The notes under the pieces: model-generated
Database searches by the model: none
Told to the model about the DNA's origin: nothing
The model's input: the letters and a program-made list of their open reading frames with translations, nothing else
Part shown: one piece after another, positions 54,101-62,031 of the stretch
How positions within the stretch are numbered: position 1 is the first letter of the stretch
How the letters are laid out: every line of letters begins with the position of its first letter
Program-made: the position numbers and the translations under genes
DNA from: an uncultured Pseudomonadota bacterium
Lineage (GTDB): Bacteria > Pseudomonadota > Alphaproteobacteria > RF32 > CAG-239
Reading direction: 5' to 3'
DNA: 64,000 nucleotides
Assembly (NCBI GenBank): GCA_902763535.1
Contig: CACWSG010000005.1
Span: 62,001 to 126,000, forward strand

Positions 54101-54448
54101 GGCTGCCTTACCATTAGTACCTAAAGTCAAAACATTTTTCGCCTCAGTTCCCAAAACGACCTCTCCCATAGGAATCGGATCAGGAGTGGCCGTTAAAGGT
54201 ATTTCACTCTCAATGGTTGAAAATTCAATTCCCTGAGCCGGCTCAACATTCTGTACTTTTTCAGCACCAAAAACATCGGCATTGTCGGTGAAAACCGGCT
54301 CTTCATAAAGATTTTCGTCATCACCGCTGCTCATCAAAAGAATTAGACCAAAAATAAATATAAGTAACGACGAAAGACCAATTATCAAAATGATGGTATT
54401 GGTCTTTTTTACATATCTTTCAGAGTTTGTTAATTGATCATCACTCAT
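51140..54448 (-). CDS. Inner-membrane protein with Ig-like domain and 17-residue repeats
   Basis: This 1102-residue protein starts cytoplasmic and has one membrane segment (IILIIGLSSLLIFIFGLILL at about 16-35). Residues 90-195 look like a choice-of-anchor D/ASH Ig-like domain (SGETLNGKDTCHITMSW). From about 215 to the end, about 50 units of 17 residues follow, e.g. GNLIGRALPDGTVVDKD. It lacks a VirB10 C-terminal domain. Gap to the next gene is 1 bp with its own ribosome site (AGGAGG). The pair may together act as a split VirB10/DotG: one anchored in the inner, one in the outer membrane. Confidence 0.85.
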   Translation of the reverse strand: MSDDQLTNSERYVKKTNTIILIIGLSSLLIFIFGLILLMSSGDDENLYEEPVFTDNADVFGAEKVQNVEPAQGIEFSTIESEIPLTATPDPIPMGEVVLGTEAKNVLTLGTNGKAAIKIASVELADPPAAGFVFSDKCSGETLNGKDTCHITMSWNPVVAGNVQNNFIISWHEVNLGSESMKSAKVPVSGNAVNKEECRYCESSTSKAEDADYGKALQAAIGPDGKKIGVIDKDGYVRDENGNIIGKVSADGLILDKDGNVIGVAENSKTVYDEFSNPVGYVTPDGEVINDDGKVIGKVLPDGTALDFNGNSIGSTTDIGAVYDANGNLIGRALPDGTVVDKDGNVIGRVLPDGSVVDKDGTNIGSIAKTGRTVIDGDGKVMGVTLPTGEVVNADGEIIGKVDDNGAVVAADSPLMGKTLKVAYDKNGNVIGYVDKDGNLLNVKGEVIGKMREDGKITNLKGDIIGYAGEEIVFNSSNTVIGKLVSFERIPITPAGTILGKLQNDGSIENEKSQVVGRVLPNGLVRDQSGSKVVAKMVKVGNIVGYGCNIIGYLDADGKIKNGGEDTKYQITPEGIALDEEGNYIGSVLPRGRVFDNKCNFLGNVDFSGVVKDATNKFVGCVNPDGSVLNEKGEFIGAVGKMGAAVDINGNYLGYVNANNILINNKNEPIGCVGLLGDVFNSKGVYIGKVLGERYAYKFNGEFINSVDDKAKVKIYGKTSNTLSSDNLVLNPEKNILGAAYPSDSSVVDASGKLIGFLFPDGNVYDASGVSQGKIVNNGYGEYNGITGTLLPKGEVIDLQGKIVGIAAPDGKVITRYGENIGRVNSKGFYFNLNGEYQGRVIKSGVAIGYDGSYIGYATSDGKVIDGNGKEAASITHDRKVVNNTGQVIGEVLSEGPVIDVTGNYSGLMNSIGDVVNSKGEVITVIFPGGSSDKNLNLFNTGVVIDFNGKIIGFAIPNGSVVDVNNSVIGKVFPDGNVLSYNGKIIGELVGGDIVISSNDKVVGYVNFDGQITGFDGTVIGKVLSGGLAADMNSHVLGKIYKIGATVLGNDGKYRGRLTSSGKVVDTKGEIVGSIKSNGSFIDLDKKVAGYILGEVAKNRRN

Positions 54449-54456
54449 ATTTTGCT

Positions 54457-56139
54457 CTATTGTGTCCTAACTACACTGCAAAAAACTCCGCTCCGGCCAA
54501 GCGAACTGCATATACTATCGCCTTCTTCCAAGTTTTTGACCGGACCTACCCTCAAGTGAAACAACTCACGTCCTTGCCCATCCGCCGGTGCGTCTACTGA
54601 GAAAAATGGCGTAAATTTGCTAAGCTCTTTATATTTTGTAGATAACTTGCCCCACAAACTCTCCAAATTATTGACATCACCATCGGTACCGAGCTCTATT
54701 GATATGTTTTGACCGCCATCACCGCTAAAACCATATCCATAGGCAAACTGCGGAGCAACTCCGTATCCGCTGCTTGATTGATCCATGCTTATGTGTTGCA
54801 TTTTAGAATAGTCAAAATTATCTGCGGCATTACCCCCGAATCCTCCGCCCATATTACCGGATTTAGCATATTCCGGAACTATAATTTGACCTTGTCCGGT
54901 TTGAATATCAGCCTGTCCCACCGGAGTCATACCATAATTGCCTGTTCCATAAGCACCACCGCCCATTCCTCCTTGATTGTAGTTAAATCCCTGAGAACCA
55001 CCTTGGGAAGCGCCTTGGGGTGCATAGTTGCGATTGATGTTATTATCAATTCCCGTAGTTTGCTCGTTTGGAATAGCAGGTCCGACATCCCATGTCGGCG
55101 GCAAATAATCAGCAGAATCGACAGCATATTCCAAGCCGCTTTCATCAGAACGACGCATTTTGATACAAATAATACGTTTACCATTGCGCAAAACCATATC
55201 ACCGACGCCTTCAACAACTATTAAGCGGTTATCCGGTCCCTTAGCGCGAAATCCGACAGGAACTTCAACTCGCTCTACAATCATGCTGACAACAGGTCTT
55301 TGCACCATATTCAAAGACTTTTTACCTAAATCTATATATGTGAATATATTATCACGCCAAACTCTTTCCGGAGCTATAACAACATCGTCCGGATTGGGAA
55401 CATAAACCTCTAAATCAAACTTAAAATCACTGGGATCTACCGGTATTGATTGTATCCAATCGCTTTTTTGAAATCGTTTGGTGTATGTCGAAATAGCTCC
55501 TTTCGATCCGCTTCCGCCAGCACCTGAACCTGATTTGCCACCGCTGTATGGGGAAACTCCATTCCCTGAATTAGGGACATTGTCGTTAACAACCTCAATA
55601 TCAATAATAGCGTTGGTCAACCGTTCAGTGTTAACAGCTTCAGATTTAAGGTAAAACACATAACGATTACCTGAACGACCAAAGACAATCGCGTTGGTAT
55701 CAACACCAACCTGCGCACCGCTGCGCGGATACAGCAACAGTGTATTTGGTCCGGATATCTGACCATCAAATGTGTTTTGATCGCCAAGATAAATGTCTTC
55801 AATCAGCTCCCACTCCGGAAAATTAACCATTGTTAACATTCCTTCGCGAACACGTATAGGCAGCACCAAATCAGGTGTCCAATAGTATTTAGAATAGGCC
55901 GGTCTGCTTTGACCTTCGCCAAGATTTTGCAAAGGATCCAACCATGCCGCCTGTGTCATACCTAAAGAGTTAAATCCGGCATAATCCAGATTCATGGGCG
56001 TATAATTGCCTTGTGATTGATCGGCACTTGTATCCATTATTTGTTGATTTACCTGAGCTTTAGCCGCGCCAAATGACACACTTCCGGCCACAGCAATCAT
56101 CAGCATAAATCTTTTCATATTAAGTATTTTCACGACCAA
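54457..56139 (-). CDS. virB9: VirB9/CagX-family protein with C-terminal SPOR-like domain
   Basis: This 560-residue periplasmic core subunit starts with a signal peptide (FMLMIAVAGSVSFGAAKAQ). The VirB9 N-domain spans about 80-185 (PIRVREGMLTMVNFPEWELI, FGRSGNRYVFYLKSEAVN). The C-domain spans about 250-345 (APERVWRDNIFTYIDLGKK, MVLRNGKRIICIKMRR). A Gly/Gln-rich linker follows. The last about 50 residues (RVGPVKNLEEGDSICSSLGR) match a SPOR peptidoglycan-binding domain, unusual for VirB9. The start may be 56133 or 56118 instead of the TTG at 56139. Confidence 0.88.
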   Translation of the reverse strand: MVVKILNMKRFMLMIAVAGSVSFGAAKAQVNQQIMDTSADQSQGNYTPMNLDYAGFNSLGMTQAAWLDPLQNLGEGQSRPAYSKYYWTPDLVLPIRVREGMLTMVNFPEWELIEDIYLGDQNTFDGQISGPNTLLLYPRSGAQVGVDTNAIVFGRSGNRYVFYLKSEAVNTERLTNAIIDIEVVNDNVPNSGNGVSPYSGGKSGSGAGGSGSKGAISTYTKRFQKSDWIQSIPVDPSDFKFDLEVYVPNPDDVVIAPERVWRDNIFTYIDLGKKSLNMVQRPVVSMIVERVEVPVGFRAKGPDNRLIVVEGVGDMVLRNGKRIICIKMRRSDESGLEYAVDSADYLPPTWDVGPAIPNEQTTGIDNNINRNYAPQGASQGGSQGFNYNQGGMGGGAYGTGNYGMTPVGQADIQTGQGQIIVPEYAKSGNMGGGFGGNAADNFDYSKMQHISMDQSSSGYGVAPQFAYGYGFSGDGGQNISIELGTDGDVNNLESLWGKLSTKYKELSKFTPFFSVDAPADGQGRELFHLRVGPVKNLEEGDSICSSLGRSGVFCSVVRTQ

Positions 56140-56140
56140 T

Positions 56141-56884
56141 CTACTCCACGCTGTTGCGACTTAACGCATATTTTGTAACAGTAAACCCTAACGGGTTTTT
56201 CAATCTTTCGCCATATTTAACCGTTTTGCGGCGATACATAACACTTAGTGAAGCCGTCCAATAACTTATTTCCGGCTTTGTTGAATCCGGATAAGTATCG
56301 CTTGCTTCATACTCAACCTGCCATACACCATTAGTTAACTCATTTATGGAAAGAATCCTTACCTTGCGTTCCATACCTTTTTCCTGAATAACCGACAAAG
56401 CCTTTTTGCCAATATTATCCCAAAAATCCTGATATATTTTAGCAGTTGACATTTCTTGAATCGTGCCGCCCGGCATCCAACGCGATTTTGCAACATCGAT
56501 ATCGCGGGTAAAAGCACTACGTTGCAACACATAATCTCTCACAAAAACCTCAGTAATTGCACGACGATTGCGCAATTCTCCGGTTACCGGCATAATATTA
56601 TAAACTTGTTCCGATTGATTTTGAAAGCTTAACAAAAACGGCTCTACTCTATACAGAGGAACAACCTGAAAAATAGCTAAAATCAGCACAATGTTGCAAC
56701 ACAAACTCAGCGCCGTGATAACGGCAAAAGCGCGAGCAGTCCAAAGATAACGCTTTTCAGCGACATTAGCAACAAACAAATTATCACTACTCTTAGAAGA
56801 GCGACGAGGAGCAGCCGCATTGGGCGCACGCCTTCCTGCTATCATACGCGGTTGTGGTTGTCCATATTTAATCTCTTCTACCAT
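56141..56884 (-). CDS. virB8: VirB8-like inner-membrane protein (copy 2)
   Basis: A 247-residue bitopic protein with one membrane helix (AVITALSLCCNIVLILAIF at about 55-73). The periplasmic part is VirB8-like: YVLQRSAFTRDIDVAKSRWM, and the end NPLGFTVTKYALSRN, like the family's NPLGFxVxxY. VirB8 is a core assembly subunit. A second VirB8-like gene lies 300 bp upstream; both have the full periplasmic domain. It overlaps none and ends 1 bp before virB9. Confidence 0.88.
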   Translation of the reverse strand: MVEEIKYGQPQPRMIAGRRAPNAAAPRRSSKSSDNLFVANVAEKRYLWTARAFAVITALSLCCNIVLILAIFQVVPLYRVEPFLLSFQNQSEQVYNIMPVTGELRNRRAITEVFVRDYVLQRSAFTRDIDVAKSRWMPGGTIQEMSTAKIYQDFWDNIGKKALSVIQEKGMERKVRILSINELTNGVWQVEYEASDTYPDSTKPEISYWTASLSVMYRRKTVKYGERLKNPLGFTVTKYALSRNSVE

Positions 56885-56901
56885 TTTTGTCTTTCAAAAA
56901 A

Positions 56902-57090
56902 TTAGATTGTTGCAACGAACCAATCCGGCAATGTATGAGGGAGCTCCACCTCTATGCATGCACAAGGCGACAATTTCAACTCATCAATACCCGTACCAAT
57001 TCCGACAGGCTCAGGCTCATAATAAGAACCATAGCACCCTGACAAAGCAAATAAAACAAACAAAATCAAAAGCTTAATTTGTATTTTCAT
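56902..57090 (-). CDS. Small lipoprotein (VirB7-like)
   Basis: The 62-residue protein has a type II signal (LLILFVLFALSGC) and a short mature chain with Cys-Ala-Cys near residue 44. Size, lipobox and position between two virB8-like genes and before virB9 match VirB7, the lipoprotein that stabilises VirB9 at the outer membrane. The sequence itself is too short for a sure match. Confidence 0.6.
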   Translation of the reverse strand: MKIQIKLLILFVLFALSGCYGSYYEPEPVGIGTGIDELKLSPCACIEVELPHTLPDWFVATI

Positions 57091-57119
57091 TTAGATAGGC
57101 CCTTTATATATAATAGCAT

Positions 57120-57148
57120 ACAGTATACTTTATAGTAAAGTATACTGT
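57120..57148. repeat. Perfect 13-bp inverted repeat between secretion genes
   Basis: ACAGTATACTTTA and TAAAGTATACTGT are separated by TAG. On the coding (minus) strand no T-run follows, so it may be an mRNA stability or processing hairpin, or an operator. Confidence 0.6.
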
Positions 57149-57191
57149 TTTATTTTAAATGTCTAACAGTAGAAATATACTTATCAACAAA

Positions 57192-57959
57192 TTAGAATAT
57201 ATTAACTTCTGTTTGCGAATAACGAATGACGGTAAAACCCAGCGGATTTATTAAACGATAAAACGAAAAGGCTCTGTCAGGAATGAATCTTGCGGTGATT
57301 GAGGATGTCCAATATCTTACTTTAATACTGTCAGCACTTGATTCCTGCCCTGCCTGATTGGGTAAATCGTATGTTTTAAAATCGACTTTCCAAATTTGCG
57401 AACGTTCCCCGCCTTGCCTTGTAATTGATGTAACATCAACCTCTCTGGTGATCGGTTGGCTGATTATTTGTTCCCATGTGTTTACCAAAGGAGCACCAAA
57501 TTCGTTATATACTGCCGGCGAAGATAAGAAATTTACCATGCCTCCGGCCATCCATCTTGTCTGCATTTCTAAACGGTCATGGATTATCGTGTTGCGCAAT
57601 GTAACATATTGTTTAATGTACATTTTCATGAGTAAATCTTTAGAAGGCATATCAAAAGTAATGCCTTCACTACTGACCAAATCATCAGAACTGCTGTTCT
57701 TAATCAACAACAAAGGCTCAACCGTAACACGCGGTGCTAACCTGAACAATGATAAAGACGCCAAAACCAAGAAACTTACCGTTAAGACTGCGGTGAGAAC
57801 AAAAAATCTTGAAATCCACAGATAATAAAACATCTTAGCCGAATGCTCGGTCTCATCAATTTGCTCAATATATTGAGGTTGGTTTGATGTGCTTCCGGAA
57901 ATTGCTTTTATATCCGAATTATTCTCAACTTGTTGATTAGAAATTTCATTTTCACTCAT
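57192..57959 (-). CDS. virB8: VirB8-like inner-membrane protein (copy 1)
   Basis: The 255-residue protein has a single membrane helix (FFVLTAVLTVSFLVLASLSL). The periplasmic domain has YVTLRNTIIHDRLEMQTRWM and ends NPLGFTVIRYSQTEV, closely parallel to the VirB8-like protein at 56141. Paired VirB8 proteins also occur in Rickettsiales (rvh) systems. Its ATG immediately follows the upstream stop (TAA-ATG), indicating coupling with the large secreted protein gene. Confidence 0.88.
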   Translation of the reverse strand: MSENEISNQQVENNSDIKAISGSTSNQPQYIEQIDETEHSAKMFYYLWISRFFVLTAVLTVSFLVLASLSLFRLAPRVTVEPLLLIKNSSSDDLVSSEGITFDMPSKDLLMKMYIKQYVTLRNTIIHDRLEMQTRWMAGGMVNFLSSPAVYNEFGAPLVNTWEQIISQPITREVDVTSITRQGGERSQIWKVDFKTYDLPNQAGQESSADSIKVRYWTSSITARFIPDRAFSFYRLINPLGFTVIRYSQTEVNIF

Positions 57960-60900
57960 TTAGTAATTAGCGCAATACGCCTCCTCTAAATCTTTATATT
58001 CTTCGCTATTCTCATCTTTTACCTTCTTTTGATACTTTTCGGTTGCCTCTCTGTCGGCTTTTGCTCTTTTCAACTCAGCATTAATATCATTATCATCGGC
58101 AGATGACATAGACAACTCTAAATCAGCCTCAGTATCAAGTTGTAAAACGCTTACTATCTTATCTATGGTGTCTTTTTTCACCTTAGCCGGTTTATTGTTA
58201 TTATCCACTTTAATCTGTCCCAGCAGCGTGTTTACTTTGTTTAATGATTGATTCTTGGCTGCCTTCAAACGACTGATGGTTAAATTATAATCGGCTTGTT
58301 TTGTGAGATCATAATCATTACTTACAGTAAAACCATATCCCGCTAAAAGTTCTCGCAATTCTTTGATTTGATCATCATATTTTTGTTTCATTTCTTCTAG
58401 TGATTGTTTCATCTTCTTCTCAGATTCCGCCTGCCGCAAAAAGTCACCGATTTGGTTGCGCGAGAGCTCAGCCTGTTGTGCTATAGCTAATTGGTTTTTC
58501 TGATCTTGGCTTAATTTTTTAGGACTGGTATCTTCTATTTTGAAGCTATCATTAAATACTTCATAAACCGTGCTTTTAAATGAAATATTATTGTTTTCGT
58601 CGGCATCTAAAAGCATACCAAGTTCACTGTACGGACAATTTGTCTCGGCCGGCTCATTATCATTACCAAAAATACTTGAATCAATATTCACATTGCCATC
58701 ATAAAAAGTCAAAAATGGCTTGCTCTTCTTAAGCTCAATCAACAAACATTTAGGCAAATTCTGAGGATTGAGATCGGTGCGCCTAATATATTGATCATCG
58801 TCATTGTCATATGTATAAATATAGCTGCCTTCGTTATCTTCATCTTCTTCTTTAACCACATTAACATCCAAAACCACCCCTGTGTCACCAATTCGACACG
58901 GCATAATTCCACCGCGCAAAAATGCTGCAGATTCACATCCTTGGGTTAATGCACTTTGAAGATTAAATTTCTTTTCTATGAAAGAGTAATCTTGCAACAT
59001 AAGCTGCCATATCTTAGGAATTTCTCCGCCGTAATTTAAAAAGTCGCCACGACTGATTCCGCGCAATTTGCGCATATCAGCCAAAAGCTCGTCTTTGTCA
59101 TACATCGGCAGCTTTAATTTGCTTTTTTTGTTGTTATATGTGTTATAATTTTTCGAACTGTAAGCCTTGACATTTGAATAATCGGTCATGTCAAAGTGAA
59201 AAACTTCACGAACCGGCGGTTGGCTCAAATCGCTCATTGGATAAGGAGCTTTAAGGTCTCGAGCTCTGGGCAAAGCTCCCACAAAGAATCCTTCGGTTTC
59301 AGGCGAAGTATCTAAGGTTGCTAAGTCAGCAAAGACAACCAAGTCTTTCAAACTATATCCGAAAACACTCTTGGTTATGGTCATGGCTTTTAGGCGATTT
59401 ATCATATTTTGGTGAATAGATGCAACTTGTGCTGCAGATGTCGGTAAATATAAATCATCTCCCAGAGCCAACATCTGTGAATAAGCATCATCAACGATGG
59501 AATCTATATTTCCCATAATTTCGGTAACTATCTCGCCGGCAGCAGATGTGACTGCCTCCTTAAACGACGGCAAATCATCCGGAATTATATTTAAAATTTG
59601 CGAAACACTATTAAAACGCTCTCCTAAATTCTGAGTATACTGCTGCAAAATTCTGCTCTTCTCCTGATTAAATCCATTGTACAAAGCCCAGACACTTTGT
59701 GGAATTGATGAGCCGGCAGTTTCACCTGAGCTTTGCTTTTCAGCTTTTGAATCTTCAATTTGCTGCTCCAAATTATGCATCTGTTTTTGCAAAGCATCTC
59801 TTTGCGATTTAGCCTGATCCAACTGCTTTTTCAAAGCATCAAAATTATTGTCTTTTTTATTCTGAGCAACTTTTCCTGACATTTCAGATGATATTTCATC
59901 ATATTTTTGCAATTTATTTTTAGAGGCACTATCATCCAAGTAATTTAATTCTTTTGATGAGGCGCTATCCATTTCTGCAAAAGATTGGTCTTCCGAATTG
60001 CTGGCTATATCACCGACTTCATCACTCAAACTTTTAATTTTTGCAGAAACTTCATCAATTTGAGCTTTAAGATTTTTTTGCTGCTGCAACAAATTAGCAT
60101 CAGCTTGCGTGCTGGCTGCACTATTTTGGCTAAAAAGTGTTTGAAGAGCTGTATCAACAGCAGCATATTTTTCATTTAACTGAGTCTGATATTCGGTCTG
60201 ACTAAGGCTGAGAGGTTCTTCAGCATTGCTAAGTGCAGATAATATTACATCAACAACATCACTTTCAGTAAATCTTTTCAGATAAGCTCTGATATTTCCT
60301 TCCTGATTATCAAGATTTTTTCGACCATATTTATTTTGTAAATATTGATTATAAAATATTTTGGTATCATTCCATATCATTTTGCGATTATTGGGAGTTC
60401 CCCAAGAAGAAGCATTTTTACTCAAGTCTTTAGATGCTTCGGCACCAATTTGCCAAGCTAACATCGTCGCCTTACGATTTTCTTCCTTAGTTTTGTCCGA
60501 GGTTGAAGCGCTCACGCCTTCGCCTTTATCATAACTATCCTTGTTCTTTTTTACTTTTGATTCAGATTCTTCTAAATCAGCACCTTTAGTATTATCAGCA
60601 ACATCTGCATCATCTATGGTATCATTGTCAGTTTCCAAATCATCTACCTGTACAGCCGAGTTATCTGAATAGCTGGCGTTACCCTCTTCATTTTCATTAA
60701 CCGTAGTTTCAGCCCCCTTTGCTACCTCATACGCGTTGAATGCCCAGCCGGATATTCCTTTACGCAAATCATAATCATTGACATTGTTGTTATTCAAGGC
60801 GATACCTGACCATGTTTGGTCAACACTATTAAAATATCTGCCGATATATTTTTTGCCGCACTGGTTTGAATCTCTCAGCATATTAAGCTTTTTTTGGTAG

Positions 60901-62015
60901 TTTTCCTGCATTGATTTATACTGTTCAGCGGTAGCTCGATAATTATCAATATCTCTGATAAAATTGTGAAGAGATAAAGTTTCTGACACGGCATCTTCAA
61001 CTTGTGACAATTCATTAAAAGCTTCCATGTTTTCAATGTTATCCAGCATGGGAGATGTGTCATCAGACATTTTCGGTGCAACAAAATTCAATCCCATACC
61101 CGAAAAACGGCTCTTTTTGGCTTTTTGAGTCTCATCTTTGGTTTGCTCAACATCTGACAGGCTGGACCTGTTGCTTTTATAAAGCATTTGGGCATATCCC
61201 ATCGGAACACTTAAAGTTGTGCGATGTGAACTATACAAAACTTCTGAAGTTGGTAAGCTGATTAATGATACTTTATTATCTTTTTTATTATCTTTTTTTA
61301 CTTCAGGTTGCACTTCAATAGACATTATAACATCAATGGCTTGTTTTTGCGCTTTTAATGCAGCTACTCTTTCCCACATTTTAATCAAATCTTCTAATGT
61401 GGAAAGAGCATAGCCGTACTTGGCTAAAATTTCGTTATTTCCTTCCACACCGCAAGCTTCCCCTTGACCGCCTTGAGAACAACACTCCTTAGCGCTTATA
61501 ATTTTCGAACCAATTTCTCCGCCGTCCGACAGCTCATCTTTCATAACCTGAATTGCGGCATAAATATTATAAATATTGTCCATATAAAAGCTTTGTCTGC
61601 GCCGTTGAACCAATTCTTTTTGTCCCGGCTTATAACTCAACAATATCTCCTGTAATTTAAGCGACATTTTGGTCACATTTACTGAGCCTAAAACACTGCC
61701 GCACATTAAAGTATTTTGCGTTCCGCCTATATTGGTAAAAATAAAATTGATTCCCATCGATGAAAAAGCCGAAGTAAGTGAAGATTTCAAGCTGGTGGCA
61801 TCTTTTTTGATTTGGTTGGTTAGCGATTGAACCTGAGCATAAGTTTTACCCAACATTTTTCCGGTTTCCGTAAGATCTTCGGCAAAATTAACAACCGGCG
61901 AAATCGGAATAACATTATATGCTTCTTCTATTGCTTTCGATAAAAAGGCAGAAGACGATTTTGGCGTCATAAACGTCATCAAACCGACCATAGCCATCCA
62001 AAAATACTTCTTCAT
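57960..62015 (-). CDS. Very large secreted coiled-coil protein of the secretion cluster
   Basis: A signal peptide (FWMAMVGLMTFMTPKSSSAF) starts a 1351-residue periplasmic protein. Early residues show KMLGKTYAQVQSLTNQIKK, distantly VirB5/TrbJ-like, then a cysteine-rich stretch (ECCSQGGQGEAC). A central acidic, Ser/Asp-rich region and long coiled coils (QKQMHNLEQQIEDSKAEKQ) follow. The C-terminal third holds VFGYSLKDLVVFADLATL. No complete family is recognised. The start at 62015 follows a GGGGG/AAGAAGG site. A surface pilus tip or secreted adhesin are possible. Its stop abuts the next ATG. Confidence 0.65.
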   Translation of the reverse strand: MKKYFWMAMVGLMTFMTPKSSSAFLSKAIEEAYNVIPISPVVNFAEDLTETGKMLGKTYAQVQSLTNQIKKDATSLKSSLTSAFSSMGINFIFTNIGGTQNTLMCGSVLGSVNVTKMSLKLQEILLSYKPGQKELVQRRRQSFYMDNIYNIYAAIQVMKDELSDGGEIGSKIISAKECCSQGGQGEACGVEGNNEILAKYGYALSTLEDLIKMWERVAALKAQKQAIDVIMSIEVQPEVKKDNKKDNKVSLISLPTSEVLYSSHRTTLSVPMGYAQMLYKSNRSSLSDVEQTKDETQKAKKSRFSGMGLNFVAPKMSDDTSPMLDNIENMEAFNELSQVEDAVSETLSLHNFIRDIDNYRATAEQYKSMQENYQKKLNMLRDSNQCGKKYIGRYFNSVDQTWSGIALNNNNVNDYDLRKGISGWAFNAYEVAKGAETTVNENEEGNASYSDNSAVQVDDLETDNDTIDDADVADNTKGADLEESESKVKKNKDSYDKGEGVSASTSDKTKEENRKATMLAWQIGAEASKDLSKNASSWGTPNNRKMIWNDTKIFYNQYLQNKYGRKNLDNQEGNIRAYLKRFTESDVVDVILSALSNAEEPLSLSQTEYQTQLNEKYAAVDTALQTLFSQNSAASTQADANLLQQQKNLKAQIDEVSAKIKSLSDEVGDIASNSEDQSFAEMDSASSKELNYLDDSASKNKLQKYDEISSEMSGKVAQNKKDNNFDALKKQLDQAKSQRDALQKQMHNLEQQIEDSKAEKQSSGETAGSSIPQSVWALYNGFNQEKSRILQQYTQNLGERFNSVSQILNIIPDDLPSFKEAVTSAAGEIVTEIMGNIDSIVDDAYSQMLALGDDLYLPTSAAQVASIHQNMINRLKAMTITKSVFGYSLKDLVVFADLATLDTSPETEGFFVGALPRARDLKAPYPMSDLSQPPVREVFHFDMTDYSNVKAYSSKNYNTYNNKKSKLKLPMYDKDELLADMRKLRGISRGDFLNYGGEIPKIWQLMLQDYSFIEKKFNLQSALTQGCESAAFLRGGIMPCRIGDTGVVLDVNVVKEEDEDNEGSYIYTYDNDDDQYIRRTDLNPQNLPKCLLIELKKSKPFLTFYDGNVNIDSSIFGNDNEPAETNCPYSELGMLLDADENNNISFKSTVYEVFNDSFKIEDTSPKKLSQDQKNQLAIAQQAELSRNQIGDFLRQAESEKKMKQSLEEMKQKYDDQIKELRELLAGYGFTVSNDYDLTKQADYNLTISRLKAAKNQSLNKVNTLLGQIKVDNNNKPAKVKKDTIDKIVSVLQLDTEADLELSMSSADDNDINAELKRAKADREATEKYQKKVKDENSEEYKDLEEAYCANY

Positions 62016-62031
62016 CCTTCTTTCCCCCTTT

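Noticed and set aside
46573..54448. Regular 51-bp DNA periodicity seen as a possible CRISPR array
   Set aside because: The period is coding, in frame, with no spacers; it reflects 17-residue protein repeats. Plus-strand frames within it are shadows.
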